Assembly: GCA_028286165.1 (NCBI GenBank)
Contig: JAPYMU010000184.1
Coordinates: 1-31,331, forward strand
Length of the DNA: 31,331 nucleotides
From: Spongiicolonus versatilis
GTDB taxonomy: Bacteria; Pseudomonadota; Gammaproteobacteria; Arenicellales; Spongiicolonaceae
Direction: 5' to 3'
The translations under genes and the position numbers were made by a program. The notes under the pieces are model-generated. The model did no database searches, had not been told where the DNA came from, and saw nothing but the letters and a program-made list of their open reading frames with translations. Below, in pieces: positions 1 to 7,904 of the stretch (its first letter is position 1; every line of letters starts with the position of its first letter).

Positions 1-476
1 CGGCACAGCACCAGGTCATCGGTGCAGTAAGGCAGCACTTTGAACCCGCGCTTCACCAGTTGCACCGCCGCGTCCACCAGTCCAAAGGGGTCGGGTTGCA
101 GTGTGTAGTCGTCACCAATCACTTCCAACTTCACCCAGTCGGTGTCGAACAATTCACGCGCCATTTCCGCAAGGTTGACCGCCTCCCGCGCGCTGCGGCA
201 GCCGGCGGTGTTGGGCAGCAGGCGGCAGCCGCCGGCGCGCAACTCGCGCAGGTAACGCCAGACTCTTTCGCCGTCACCACCGTCACCGTCGCCGTCACCG
301 CCGGCCGGGTTCTGCCGCCGCAGCGACAGCGTCACCACCTGCGCGCCGGAAGCCAGCACTGCATCGCGCATCACCTGCGGCGACGGGTAGCGCGCGCTGC
401 CGAGCAGCAGGCGGCTGTGCAATTGCGCGTCGTATAAGCGCAGCAAATCCTCCGCGCCGTCCGCCTCGGCGTCCAC
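1..476 (-). CDS. thiG: Thiazole synthase ThiG, C-terminus cut by window edge
   Basis: ThiG builds the thiazole phosphate of thiamine from deoxyxylulose phosphate, dehydroglycine and the ThiS thiocarboxylate. The translation (158 codons present) matches the N-terminal two thirds of the family: SRLLLGSARYPSPQ, VVTLSLRRQNP, LLPNTAGC, WVKLEVIGDD and KVLPYCTDD. Lys116 in VKLEV corresponds to the Schiff-base lysine of the family. The GTG start at 474-476 lies one base after the thiS stop, so the pair is translationally coupled. Residues 59-70 form a Gly/Asp run (GGDGDGDGGDGE) between the strand ending LRR and the next helix, longer than in the E. coli protein as I remember it. It is encoded by GGTGAC/GGCGAC repeats at about 265-300. 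The end is outside the window. Confidence 0.94.
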   Translation of the reverse strand, partial: MDAEADGAEDLLRLYDAQLHSRLLLGSARYPSPQVMRDAVLASGAQVVTLSLRRQNPAGGDGDGDGGDGERVWRYLRELRAGGCRLLPNTAGCRSAREAVNLAEMARELFDTDWVKLEVIGDDYTLQPDPFGLVDAAVQLVKRGFKVLPYCTDDLVLC

Positions 477-477
477 T

Positions 478-681
478 TCAGCCTCCGCTCACCGGGCCCA
501 GGATGTCCACGCGGTCACCGTTTTGCAATTCACAACCGGCGTAATTTTCCTTCGCCACCAACTCGCCGTTCACCGCCACCGCCACCGGCGCGTCGCCCCG
601 CCGCCACTGCGGCAGCGCGCTGGCCAAAGTGGTTTGCGCGGCCACTTGCACGGGTTGGTTGTTCACGCTGACCGTAATCAT
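478..681 (-). CDS. thiS: Sulfur carrier protein ThiS
   Basis: A small ubiquitin-like sulfur carrier (67 residues, the usual family size) that delivers sulfur to ThiG as a C-terminal thiocarboxylate. The diagnostic C-terminal Gly-Gly is present (ILGPVSGG), and the body shows the beta-grasp pattern with VAVAVNGELVAKENY and LQNGDRVDIL. It starts with ATG at 679-681, nine bases after the thiO stop. The spacer is A/T-rich with no Shine-Dalgarno sequence, suggesting coupling to thiO translation. It is the middle gene of thiO-thiS-thiG. Confidence 0.96.
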   Translation of the reverse strand: MITVSVNNQPVQVAAQTTLASALPQWRRGDAPVAVAVNGELVAKENYAGCELQNGDRVDILGPVSGG

Positions 682-690
682 GATTTTATT

Positions 691-1767
691 TTACGCTTTT
701 TCACCGGCGGCGATGTGGCGCGCGATCTCCTCCACCACCACCGGCGCGACCAAAAAACCGTGGCGGTATAAACCGTTGGCGGCGGCGAACCCGGGGCGCA
801 GCCTCACCCTCGGCAGGTTGTCCAGGAACGCCGGGCGCAGGCCAACGCCGGCCTCTTCAATGCGCGCCTCGGCGAAAGCCGGGTTCACCGTGTACAGCGC
901 GCTGCACAATTCCAGCGCCGACTGCACGCTCAGCGGCGAGCGGTCGGCGCTTTCAATTTCAGTGGCGCCGACCACAAACCGCCCGCCGGGGCGCGGCGCG
1001 ATGTAAAGTTGGTAGCGCGGATGCATCAGGCGCAGCGGGCGGCGCAGCCGCACCTCCTTGCAGCGCACGCGCAGCACCTCGCCGCGCACGCCGCGCAGGT
1101 TTTGATCGTCGCCGGCGGCGCCGAAACCACGGCAGTCCACTGTCCACCGGCAGCGCAACTTCTCACCGTTCACCATCACCGTGCCGTCGTTCACTGTCAC
1201 CGGCATATGGGCGGCACACCGCCCGCCAAGCGCGCGAATTTGCGCGAGCAGCGCGGCAAGCAGCGCGCGGTTGTCCACGTTTGCCTCCTTTGCCAGCAAA
1301 ATGGCGCGGGAAAAATGCGGTGCAATATCCGGCTCAAGGCGGCGCAACTCCTCCTGCGCAATGCGGCGGAAATTTTTTTCCTCGCCGCCAAGCCGCAAAC
1401 GCAAATCCTGCTCAAACTGCGCCAGGTCGCCGCTGTCCCCGGGGTGCGCGACCGCCAGGCTGCCGGTGTTCTGAAAAAAAACCCCGCCCTCGCCTTCACC
1501 GCCCGCCGCCGCATTTAATTGCGCAATCCATTTTTTCCACAACGGCAGCGAGGCCATGCCCATGTCGTAAATTTTGCGCTCAGTCGCCGCCGCCTCGCTG
1601 AGCGGCGCAATCATGCCGGCGGCGACGTGGGCCGCCGCCGGCGACGGTTCCAGCGCGCCGGCCTCAAACAGCGTCACCCGCCGCCCGCCGAGCAGCAGCC
1701 GCCACGCCAGCAGCCGCCCAAGCAGGCCGGCGCCGGCGATGACGATGTCTTCTTTAACCATGTTCAT
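691..1767 (-). CDS. thiO: Glycine oxidase ThiO (FAD-dependent)
   Basis: ThiO oxidises glycine to the dehydroglycine (imine) needed for thiazole formation, the aerobic alternative to ThiH. The N-terminus has the FAD-binding dinucleotide fold IVIAGAGLLGRLLAWRL followed by VTLFEAG (second strand acid). The C-terminus has the family ending with NGLYRHGFLVAPVV before the last helix. There is a Gly/Glu-rich insertion (AAAGGEGEGGVF) after about residue 85. The ATG at 1765-1767 was chosen. An in-frame ATG two codons later (1759-1761) and a TTG at 1774-1776 are alternatives. The gene is divergent from lpxH and leads thiO-thiS-thiG. No room exists upstream for a TPP riboswitch. Confidence 0.92.
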   Translation of the reverse strand: MNMVKEDIVIAGAGLLGRLLAWRLLLGGRRVTLFEAGALEPSPAAAHVAAGMIAPLSEAAATERKIYDMGMASLPLWKKWIAQLNAAAGGEGEGGVFFQNTGSLAVAHPGDSGDLAQFEQDLRLRLGGEEKNFRRIAQEELRRLEPDIAPHFSRAILLAKEANVDNRALLAALLAQIRALGGRCAAHMPVTVNDGTVMVNGEKLRCRWTVDCRGFGAAGDDQNLRGVRGEVLRVRCKEVRLRRPLRLMHPRYQLYIAPRPGGRFVVGATEIESADRSPLSVQSALELCSALYTVNPAFAEARIEEAGVGLRPAFLDNLPRVRLRPGFAAANGLYRHGFLVAPVVVEEIARHIAAGEKA

Positions 1768-1779
1768 GGCGGGCAAAAG

Positions 1780-1808
1780 ATTGTGTGGTTTTTATGCGCC
1801 GGCGGCAA
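1780..1808 (-). promoter_or_regulatory. Candidate promoter of thiOSG
   Basis: On the minus strand TTGCCG (1808-1803) and CACAAT (1785-1780) are separated by 17 bases, each matching four of six consensus positions. The predicted transcript start, near 1773, is only about six bases before the ATG at 1767, so the leader would be very short. This is inference from sequence only. Confidence 0.4.
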
Positions 1809-1823
1809 GCGTTTTTGCGCGGC

Positions 1824-1832
1824 TGGTATGAT
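1824..1832 (+). promoter_or_regulatory. Extended -10 promoter of lpxH, predicted leaderless
   Basis: TGGTATGAT is a TGn extended -10 element whose hexamer (1827-1832) ends six bases before the lpxH ATG at 1839. Transcription would begin at the start codon itself. No Shine-Dalgarno sequence is visible upstream of the ATG and no good -35 is seen, which fits an extended -10 promoter. Confidence 0.5.
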
Positions 1833-1838
1833 GCGCGG

Positions 1839-2555
1839 ATGAGCGTTTGTTTTATCGCCGACCTTCACCTGAGCCCGGCGCGCCGCGACATTGAGCGGCG
1901 GCTGGTGGATTTTTTGCGCGGAGTGCAGGATTGCAAAACCGAATCGCTGTTCATCCTCGGTGATTTGTTTGACTTCTGGATCGGTGACGACGCCGCCGAT
2001 TTTCTCGGCCACGGGCCGGTGCTTGACGCGCTGCGCAAAACCTCCGACAGCGGCGTGCGCCTGTTTGTGATGCGCGGCAACCGTGATTTTCTGCTCGGCG
2101 ACGGCTTCTGCCGCCGCAGCGGCGCGCAACTGCTGGACGACCCTGCGCTGGTGGCGGTGGACGGGCGCCGCACCGTGCTGTGCCACGGCGACTCGCTGTG
2201 CGCCGACGATGCGGCGCACCAGGAATTCCGCCGCCGCACCGGCGATGCCGAATGGCGCAAAAAATTTCTCGCCCGCAGCCTGGAAGAACGCCTGGCCCTG
2301 GCGCAAAAAGCGCGCCGCCAAAGCGCCGCCGGCCATCACGGCAAACCGGCCGCGGCGCTGGATGTCAACGCGGCCGCGGTGGAGGAAACTTTCCGCCGCA
2401 CCGAAGCCGAGTGGATGATTCACGGCCACACCCACCGCCCGGCAACCCACCGCCACACGGTGGACGGCCGCGAATGCACGCGCTTTGTGCTCGGCGACTG
2501 GTTCGGCGGCGAGTCGGTTTTGCGCCTCGGCGCGCGCTCACACCTGTTCGCTTAA
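1839..2555 (+). CDS. lpxH: UDP-2,3-diacylglucosamine diphosphatase LpxH
   Basis: LpxH hydrolyses UDP-2,3-diacylglucosamine to lipid X in lipid A synthesis at the inner face of the cytoplasmic membrane. The 238-residue product has the full calcineurin-like metallophosphatase set: ADLHLSP, LGDLFDFWIGDD, MRGNRDFLLG, LCHGDSLC and IHGHTHRPATH. The ATG at 1839 gives the family N-terminus (MSVCFIADLHLSP). The frame is open further upstream, but that part does not resemble LpxH and lies in the promoter. Its presence implies an LPS-bearing Gram-negative cell. The stop overlaps the convergent purF stop by 18 bases. Confidence 0.97.
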   Translation: MSVCFIADLHLSPARRDIERRLVDFLRGVQDCKTESLFILGDLFDFWIGDDAADFLGHGPVLDALRKTSDSGVRLFVMRGNRDFLLGDGFCRRSGAQLLDDPALVAVDGRRTVLCHGDSLCADDAAHQEFRRRTGDAEWRKKFLARSLEERLALAQKARRQSAAGHHGKPAAALDVNAAAVEETFRRTEAEWMIHGHTHRPATHRHTVDGRECTRFVLGDWFGGESVLRLGARSHLFA

Positions 2556-4046
2556 CTCCGCCAAATCCAGCACGTTGTCGCGCGACGGCCGGCCGCCGGT
2601 TTCGCCGCGCAGCCGCTCCACTTTTTCCAGATAGCCGGCGCTGACATCGTTGGTGATGTATTTGCCGTGGAAGCAGGAGCCTTCAAACTCGGAAATTTTT
2701 CCGTTTAAGGCGCAGGATTTTTCCAGGTCGGCCAACTCCTGGTAAATCAAATGGTCGGCGCCGATGAATTCGCACACTTGCGCCACATCGCGCCCGTGGG
2801 CCACCAACTCGGCGGCGGCCGGCATGTCAATGCCGTAAACATTGGGGTGGCGCACCGGCGGCGCGGCCGAGGCGAAGAACACTTTTTTTGCGCCGTTGTC
2901 GCGCGCCATCTGAATGATCTGGCGTGAAGTGGTGCCGCGCACCACCGAGTCGTCCACCAGCAGCACATTGCGCCCGCGAAACTCCGACTCGATGGCGTTC
3001 AACTTGCGCCGCACCGAAAGGGAGCGCTCGGCCTGGCCCGGCATGATGAAAGTGCGGCCGATGTAGCGGTTTTTAATCAACCCCTCGCGGTATTTGACGC
3101 CGATCACCTGGGCCAGTTCCACCGCCGCGATGCGGCTGGTGTCGGGCACCGGAATAACCACGTCAATTTTATGCCCGGCCCATTCGCGTTTAATTTTTTC
3201 GCCGAGTTTTTCGCCCATGCGCATGCGCGTGCGGTAGACCGGAATGGAATCCAGAATGGAATCGGGGCGCGAGAAATACACAAACTCAAACAAGCACGGC
3301 GCATGCCGCCCGCTGGCGGCGCAGGATTCAGTGTGCACCGCGCCGCCGGCCTGCACCACCACCGCCTCGCCCGGGTTCACCTGGCGCTCCAGACTGTAGC
3401 CGAGCACATCCATGGCGATGCTTTCCGATGCAAACATGTGGCCGCCGCCGCTGCGGCCGTAAACCAGCGGGCGGATGCCGAACGGGTCGCGGAACGCGAC
3501 CAGGCCGAAGTTGACAATCATCGCCACCACCGCATAGCCGCCGCGGCAGCGGCGGTACACGCCGCGCACCGCCTCAAACACCTGCGCGGTTTCCAGGCGC
3601 GGCTGGCCGCGGTGCAGTTGGTTGTTCAACTCGTGGGCGAAAACATTGAGCAGCGCCTCGCTGTCCGACATGGTGTTCAACTGGCGGAAGTCCTCGCTGA
3701 ACATCTCGCGGCGCAGGTCGTCCACATTGGTCAGGTTGCCGTTGTGCGACAGCGCAATGCCGAATGGCGCGTTGACAAAAAACGGCTGCGCCTCGGCGCG
3801 CGAGTCGCTGCCGGCGGTGGGGTAGCGGACATGGCCGATGCCCATGCCGCCTTTCAACTGCACCATGTGGCGCGCCTGGAACACGTCGCGCACCAGGCCG
3901 TTGTCCTTGCGCAGGTAAACTTTGCCGCCCTCGCTGGTCATCAGCCCGGCCGAATCCTGGCCGCGGTGCTGCAGCACGGTCAGCCCTTCATACAGGGCCT
4001 CGTTCACCATGCCTTTGGGGTCAACAATGCCGATGATGCCGCACAT
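2538..4046 (-). CDS. purF: Amidophosphoribosyltransferase PurF
   Basis: PurF catalyses the first committed step of purine synthesis, turning PRPP and glutamine into phosphoribosylamine. The 502-residue protein starts MCGIIGIVDP, where Cys2 is the N-terminal nucleophile of the class II glutaminase domain (about residues 2-230). The phosphoribosyltransferase domain carries the PRPP loop LLVDDSVVRGTTSRQI. It begins with ATG at 4044-4046, 16 bases after cvpA, the conserved cvpA-purF arrangement. It is the last gene of the truA-to-purF run, and its 3' end overlaps lpxH by 18 bases. No terminator hairpin is seen in the overlap. Confidence 0.98.
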   Translation of the reverse strand: MCGIIGIVDPKGMVNEALYEGLTVLQHRGQDSAGLMTSEGGKVYLRKDNGLVRDVFQARHMVQLKGGMGIGHVRYPTAGSDSRAEAQPFFVNAPFGIALSHNGNLTNVDDLRREMFSEDFRQLNTMSDSEALLNVFAHELNNQLHRGQPRLETAQVFEAVRGVYRRCRGGYAVVAMIVNFGLVAFRDPFGIRPLVYGRSGGGHMFASESIAMDVLGYSLERQVNPGEAVVVQAGGAVHTESCAASGRHAPCLFEFVYFSRPDSILDSIPVYRTRMRMGEKLGEKIKREWAGHKIDVVIPVPDTSRIAAVELAQVIGVKYREGLIKNRYIGRTFIMPGQAERSLSVRRKLNAIESEFRGRNVLLVDDSVVRGTTSRQIIQMARDNGAKKVFFASAAPPVRHPNVYGIDMPAAAELVAHGRDVAQVCEFIGADHLIYQELADLEKSCALNGKISEFEGSCFHGKYITNDVSAGYLEKVERLRGETGGRPSRDNVLDLAELSEQV

Positions 4047-4062
4047 ACCGCCAGCCGCCCGG

Positions 4063-4554
4063 CTACTGCCGCAGCAAAAAATGCCGCGCCAGGTCCGGCG
4101 GCAGAAGATTATTAAACACCTGCGCCAGCGGCGTAAAGCGCGGCGCCAGCGCCGACTCGCCCCACCAGTCGCTGTCCGGCAGCGGCGTCGCGCCGGCGAC
4201 CAAAATCAGCGCGCCGATAACCACCGCGCCGCGCGCCAGCCCGAACAAGCCGCCGAGGGTGCGGTCGGTGCCGGTGATGCCGGTGGCGGAAAACATGCGG
4301 TACAGCACCGCGCCGGCGATGGAAACCGCCAGCAACGTGCCGAGAAACAGGGCGGTGAAGGCGGCGGCGCGGCGCAGAATTAATTCATCCACGTAACCGG
4401 CAAACAAAAGTTCGGCGCGGTCCAAAAAATGAAACGCGACCCAGAACGCAAGAATCCACGCCACCAGCGACAGCGACTCGCGGACAAAACCGCGCCACGC
4501 GCCGACCACCGCCGAAGACGCAAGCAGAAAAAGAATGGCCAGGTCCACAACCAC
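4063..4554 (-). CDS. cvpA: CvpA family membrane protein
   Basis: A small inner-membrane protein (163 residues) of the CvpA/colicin V production family, usually located just before purF as here. Hydrophobic segments include VDLAILFLLASSAVVGAW, LSLVAWILAFWVAFHF, TALFLGTLLAVSIAGAVLY and GAVVIGALILVAG. The family pattern RGFVRESLSLV and TGTDRTLGGLFGLARG is clear. A GTG at 4552-4554 is taken as start, with another GTG at 4546-4548. Starting further upstream would run antisense-like through the SPOR gene and is not supported. It follows the SPOR-gene stop by 10 bases. Its biochemical role is poorly defined. Confidence 0.92.
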   Translation of the reverse strand: MVVDLAILFLLASSAVVGAWRGFVRESLSLVAWILAFWVAFHFLDRAELLFAGYVDELILRRAAAFTALFLGTLLAVSIAGAVLYRMFSATGITGTDRTLGGLFGLARGAVVIGALILVAGATPLPDSDWWGESALAPRFTPLAQVFNNLLPPDLARHFLLRQ

Positions 4555-4564
4555 CGCGCAGCGC

Positions 4565-5113
4565 TCAGCGTCTCCGGTCCAAATAATAATCGCACTCGCC
4601 GCCGCCCGCCGCGCACAACTTGCGCCGCGCATCGGCGGCCTCGGCCTGGCTGGCAAAGGAGCCGACCCAAACTCTCCACGCCAAATCGCCGCCGCCCTCC
4701 TCCACCCAGGCCTCAAACCCGCGCCCGCGAATCGCTTCGCGCATGCGGTGCGCGTTGGCCGCCTTCCGGAACGCGCCGGTACGGACAATCCATCGGTTGT
4801 TTTGGGCCGGGGGTGACGGTTGCGACGTTGAAGGCGGCGGTGACGGTGGCGGCGGTGACGGCTGCGGTGTTGAAAGTGACGGTACCGGCGCCGGAGGTGA
4901 CGGTTGCGGCGTTGAAACTGGCGGTGGCGACGTCGGAAGTGACGGTGACGGTTGCGATAATGGCGGTGACGGCGCCGGCAATGACGGCGCCGGCCGCGGA
5001 AGCGGCGGTGCGCTGTTCTCAAACAGCGGCGGCAGGGCCAGCACCGCCGCGCCGATGAGCAGGATGGCGCCGGTGATGCGGTGCTTCAGGTTGATGGGGG
5101 CGGAGGTCACCAA
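4565..5113 (-). CDS. dedD: SPOR-domain cell-division protein (DedD-like)
   Basis: A membrane-anchored septal peptidoglycan-binding protein of about 182 residues. It has a short cytoplasmic N-terminus, one transmembrane segment (GAILLIGAAVLALPPLF, about 15-31), a long Pro/Ser linker (about 32-103) and a C-terminal SPOR domain (about 105-180) with RWIVRTGAFRKAANAHRM and AWRVWVGSFASQAEA. The linker contains repeated STPQPSPP-type units. Its position between folC and cvpA is the usual place of dedD. The start is TTG at 5111-5113 or GTG at 5108-5110, three to six bases after the folC stop. The name rests on domain layout and position, since the linker itself is not conserved. Confidence 0.88.
   Translation of the reverse strand: MVTSAPINLKHRITGAILLIGAAVLALPPLFENSAPPLPRPAPSLPAPSPPLSQPSPSLPTSPPPVSTPQPSPPAPVPSLSTPQPSPPPPSPPPSTSQPSPPAQNNRWIVRTGAFRKAANAHRMREAIRGRGFEAWVEEGGGDLAWRVWVGSFASQAEAADARRKLCAAGGGECDYYLDRRR
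4805..5000. repeat. Degenerate GGTGACGG tandem repeats in the SPOR linker
   Basis: On the plus strand the units GGTGACGGTTGCG and GTTGAA recur about every 40 bases, mixed with shorter GGTGACGG copies. On the coding (minus) strand they specify the proline/serine linker with STPQPSPP-type repeats. The pattern suggests expansion by slippage or unequal recombination. The spacing is irregular, so it is not a CRISPR array. Confidence 0.7.
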
Positions 5114-5116
5114 AAT

Positions 5117-6397
5117 TCAGCCGGCGTTGGCAGTGTGCGCCATTATAGCACCGACGGTGAGGAACGAGCCGAACACCACCACGCACTCACCCTCGCCGCC
5201 GGCGGCGTCACCAACGGCGGCGTCAAAAGCCGATTCAATGTCGGCGTAAGCGGTGACGGCGGCGCCACCAGCAGCGGCGGCGACTTCACCCTGCATCCAT
5301 TCGGCATCGGCGCCGCGCTCACCAACGGTGGCCGCCACATACCACGCCGAGGCCGCCACCTGCCGCGCCATCTCGCGCACCGGCTTGTCAGCCAGGGCGG
5401 CAAACACGGCGCGCACTTTTTTGCAGCCAAGCGCCGTGATAAACCGGCCGAGGGCGGCGGCGGAGGCGGCGTTGTGCGCCACATCCAGCACCACCGTCGG
5501 TTTGCCGGGCTTCACCTGCAACCGCCCGGGCAGCGCCGCCGCCCTGAGCCCCCGGCGCATGGCGTCCACCGGCACCGGCCGCGCCGCGCCGAGCGCGTGC
5601 ACCACGGCCAGCGCGCCGGCGGCGTTGTCCATTTGGTGGGCGCCGGGAATGCCGGGCGGCGGCAGTTGGTCCAGGACAGTGACGGCGCCGCCGGCGCCGA
5701 TGTTCAACCGCCAGCCGCCGTCCCCTGTTGCCGCGGTGAATTCATGGCCGGCGCGCCACAGCGGCGCCCCGATGGCGCGCGCGCGGTCCACAATGGCGGC
5801 CGGCGCATCGGCATCGGCGGCCACCGCCGGCCGGCCGGGGCGCAGAATGCCGGCCTTCTCGGCGGCGATGGATTCACGGTCGGCGCCAAGCCAGGCGACG
5901 TGGTCCACATCAATGGCGGTGAGCAGCGCGGCATCGGCGTCCATGATGTTCACCGCGTCGCGGCGGCCGCCGAGGCCGACTTCCAGCAGCACAATGTCCG
6001 GCGCGCTTGCCGCAAAATAATGCAGCGCGGCAAGGGTGCCGAATTCAAAATAGGTGAGCGGCACCGCGCCGCGTTTTTGTTCGACGAAAGCAAAGGCTTC
6101 GCACAACTCGGCGTCGCCGGCGGCGCGGCCATCCACCTTCACCCGCTCGTTGTAGCGCAGCAGGTGCGGCGAGGTGTACACCGCGACGCGGTGGCCGGCG
6201 GCGCGGTACACCGACTCAAGCATGGCCGCCGCCGAACCTTTGCCGTTGGTGCCGGCGATGCTGATGACGGTGGCGCCGCCGAGGCTGCACCCCATCCGCC
6301 GCCACACCTCGGCGGCCCGTTCCAGAGTGAGGTCAACCGTGCGGTGGTGGAGGGATTGGATGTGGCCGAGCCAGTGGTGCAGGCGGCGCCGGTTCAT
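5117..6397 (-). CDS. folC: Folylpolyglutamate/dihydrofolate synthase FolC
   Basis: FolC joins glutamate to dihydropteroate and extends the polyglutamate tail of folates, an ATP-dependent Mur-ligase-like enzyme. The 426-residue product shows the P-loop SIAGTNGKGSAAAMLE, the TSPHLLRYNERV motif, VLLEVGLGGRRDAVN, the AIDVDHVAWLG metal-site region, and VVLDVAHNAASAAALG at the start of the C-terminal domain. Its ATG at 6395-6397 overlaps the accD stop (ATGA), implying coupled translation. The frame stays open upstream into accD but without FolC similarity. The C-terminus contains a short Gly/Glu run (AAGGEGEC). Confidence 0.97.
   Translation of the reverse strand: MNRRRLHHWLGHIQSLHHRTVDLTLERAAEVWRRMGCSLGGATVISIAGTNGKGSAAAMLESVYRAAGHRVAVYTSPHLLRYNERVKVDGRAAGDAELCEAFAFVEQKRGAVPLTYFEFGTLAALHYFAASAPDIVLLEVGLGGRRDAVNIMDADAALLTAIDVDHVAWLGADRESIAAEKAGILRPGRPAVAADADAPAAIVDRARAIGAPLWRAGHEFTAATGDGGWRLNIGAGGAVTVLDQLPPPGIPGAHQMDNAAGALAVVHALGAARPVPVDAMRRGLRAAALPGRLQVKPGKPTVVLDVAHNAASAAALGRFITALGCKKVRAVFAALADKPVREMARQVAASAWYVAATVGERGADAEWMQGEVAAAAGGAAVTAYADIESAFDAAVGDAAGGEGECVVVFGSFLTVGAIMAHTANAG
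5142..5150 (-). promoter_or_regulatory. Candidate internal promoter for the SPOR gene, cvpA and purF
   Basis: The minus strand reads TGCTATAAT, a perfect -10 hexamer with a TGn extension, inside the last codons of folC. The hexamer (5147-5142) lies 28 bases before the TTG start of the SPOR gene. It could give extra transcription of the distal genes, but it also encodes folC residues, so chance is possible. Confidence 0.35.
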
Positions 6398-7269
6398 TGC
6401 GCTTTGCCGCGCGCGGACAGCAGCATGTGCAGCAGGCGGTGCACGGTGTCGCGCATGCGGCGGCGGTCCACGATGCGGTCGATGGCGCCGTGGCTGAGCA
6501 GGAACTCCGACTTCTGAAAACCGTCGGGCAGCGTCTCGCGCACCGTCTGCTCGATGACCCGCGGCCCGGCGAAACCCACCAGCGCGCCGGGTTCGGCGAT
6601 GATGATGTCGCCGAGCATGGCCAAACTGGCCGACACGCCGCCCATGGTCGGGTCGGTCAGCACCGTGATGTAGGGAATGCGCTGCGCGCTGAGGCGCTTC
6701 AGGGCCGCGGCGGTTTTGGACATCTGCATCAGCGAGAACAGCGACTCCTGCATGCGCGCCCCGCCGCTGGCGCAAAAACAAACCATGGGGACGAAGCGCT
6801 CGGCCGCGTTTTCCACCCCGCGCACGAAACGCTCACCCACCACCGAGCCCATGGAGCCGCCCATGAAACGAAACTCAAAACACGCGGCGACCAGCGGCAT
6901 GCCCTTGAGCAAGCCTTCCACCACCACCAGCGCGTCGCTCTCGCCGGTTTCTTTTTGCATGTCGCTCAGGCGGTCCTTGTATTTGCGCGTGTCGCGGAAT
7001 TTAAGCATGTCGCTGGGGCGCACACCGCCGCCGATCTCACGCTGCTCGCCCTCGTCCAGAAATCCCTGCAGCCGCGCGCGCGCGCCGAGGCGCAGATGGT
7101 GTCCGCACTTCGGGCAGACTTGCAGGTTGCGCTCCAGTTCGGCGCGGTACAGCACCGCGTCGCAACTGGAGCATTTGCTCCACAGCCCCTCCGGCACGCC
7201 GCGCTTGCCCAGTCCGCTGGCGGCGCGGGATTTAATTTTCGGCGGGATGATTTTGTTGAACCAGTTCAC
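6394..7269 (-). CDS. accD: Acetyl-CoA carboxylase carboxyltransferase beta subunit
   Basis: AccD forms the carboxyltransferase with AccA and makes malonyl-CoA for fatty-acid synthesis. The 291-residue protein has the four-cysteine zinc ribbon near the N-terminus (CSSC and CPKCGHH), followed by the crotonase-like carboxyltransferase core with CFCASGGARMQESLFSLMQM and LTDPTMGGVSASLAMLGD. The start is GTG at 7267-7269, overlapping the trpF stop (GTGA). The trpF-accD-folC order is the common proteobacterial arrangement. Confidence 0.98.
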   Translation of the reverse strand: MNWFNKIIPPKIKSRAASGLGKRGVPEGLWSKCSSCDAVLYRAELERNLQVCPKCGHHLRLGARARLQGFLDEGEQREIGGGVRPSDMLKFRDTRKYKDRLSDMQKETGESDALVVVEGLLKGMPLVAACFEFRFMGGSMGSVVGERFVRGVENAAERFVPMVCFCASGGARMQESLFSLMQMSKTAAALKRLSAQRIPYITVLTDPTMGGVSASLAMLGDIIIAEPGALVGFAGPRVIEQTVRETLPDGFQKSEFLLSHGAIDRIVDRRRMRDTVHRLLHMLLSARGKAQ

Positions 7270-7883
7270 CGCAGCGCCCCGGCAAACGCGCGAATTTTTT
7301 CGGCGTCCTTGACGCCCGGCGCCGACTCCACGCCGCTGCTGACATCCACCGCATATGGCGCGACGGCGCGCACCGCCTCAGCCACGTTATCGGCGCGCAG
7401 GCCGCCGGCCAGAATTAACGGCAACTTGCGCGCCTGTGGAACCAGCGGCCAGTCCGCCCTGCGGCCGGTGCCGCCGGGCGTGTCGTCATCGCCGGCGTCC
7501 ACCAGCAGCGCGGCGGCGGCCGGGTAATTTTTTTCCGCGGCGGTGAGGGAATCAGAATCGCGCAGGCGCACCGCCTTGATATAGGCGCGGCCGAAACCGC
7601 CGCAGAAATCAGCCGGCTCATCACCGTGAAACTGCAAAAAATCCAGCGCCACCGCCGCCAGCACGGCGCGCACCTGCCCCGCCTCCGGGTTGACAAAAAC
7701 GCCGACGCGGTGGACAAACGGCGGCGCCGCCCGGGCCAGCGCGGCGGCCTGTTCGGCGGACACAAACCTCGGACTCGGCGGATAAAACACCAGGCCAACG
7801 GCGTCAGCGCCGGCCTCGGCGGCGGCGCGCACGGCAGCGGCGGCGGTGATGCCGCAAATTTTAATTTTTGTGCGAGGTTTCAC
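7266..7883 (-). CDS. trpF: Phosphoribosylanthranilate isomerase
   Basis: TrpF isomerises phosphoribosylanthranilate to CdRP in tryptophan synthesis. The 205-residue TIM-barrel protein starts with TKIKICGIT, which carries the catalytic cysteine of the family, and shows FYPPSPRFVS, LQFHGDEPADFC, LILAGGL and AVDVSSGVESAPGVKD. It begins with GTG at 7881-7883. The spacer to truA (24 bases) is a polypyrimidine stretch on the coding strand with no Shine-Dalgarno sequence. It ends in a GTGA overlap with accD. A loop near residue 130 is enriched in Gly and Asp (DAGDDDTPGGTG). Confidence 0.96.
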   Translation of the reverse strand: MKPRTKIKICGITAAAAVRAAAEAGADAVGLVFYPPSPRFVSAEQAAALARAAPPFVHRVGVFVNPEAGQVRAVLAAVALDFLQFHGDEPADFCGGFGRAYIKAVRLRDSDSLTAAEKNYPAAAALLVDAGDDDTPGGTGRRADWPLVPQARKLPLILAGGLRADNVAEAVRAVAPYAVDVSSGVESAPGVKDAEKIRAFAGALR

Positions 7884-7904
7884 CGGCGGAAGAAAAGAAA
7901 AAAG

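Noticed and set aside
1768..1838. TPP riboswitch upstream of thiO
   Set aside because: The gap to lpxH is only 71 bases and shows no thi-box pattern, and the predicted leader is only a few bases.
4805..5000. Repeat array considered as a CRISPR
   Set aside because: Repeats are short, degenerate and unevenly spaced, without unique spacers, and they encode a continuous linker.
4555..5022. N-terminal extension of cvpA through the SPOR gene
   Set aside because: The extension is an Arg/His-rich alternate frame of the SPOR linker repeats. CvpA proteins begin at the first membrane segment.
5081..6517. Long plus-strand open frame opposite folC
   Set aside because: Shadow of folC with low-complexity His/Arg/Gly composition, while folC has clear motifs on the other strand.
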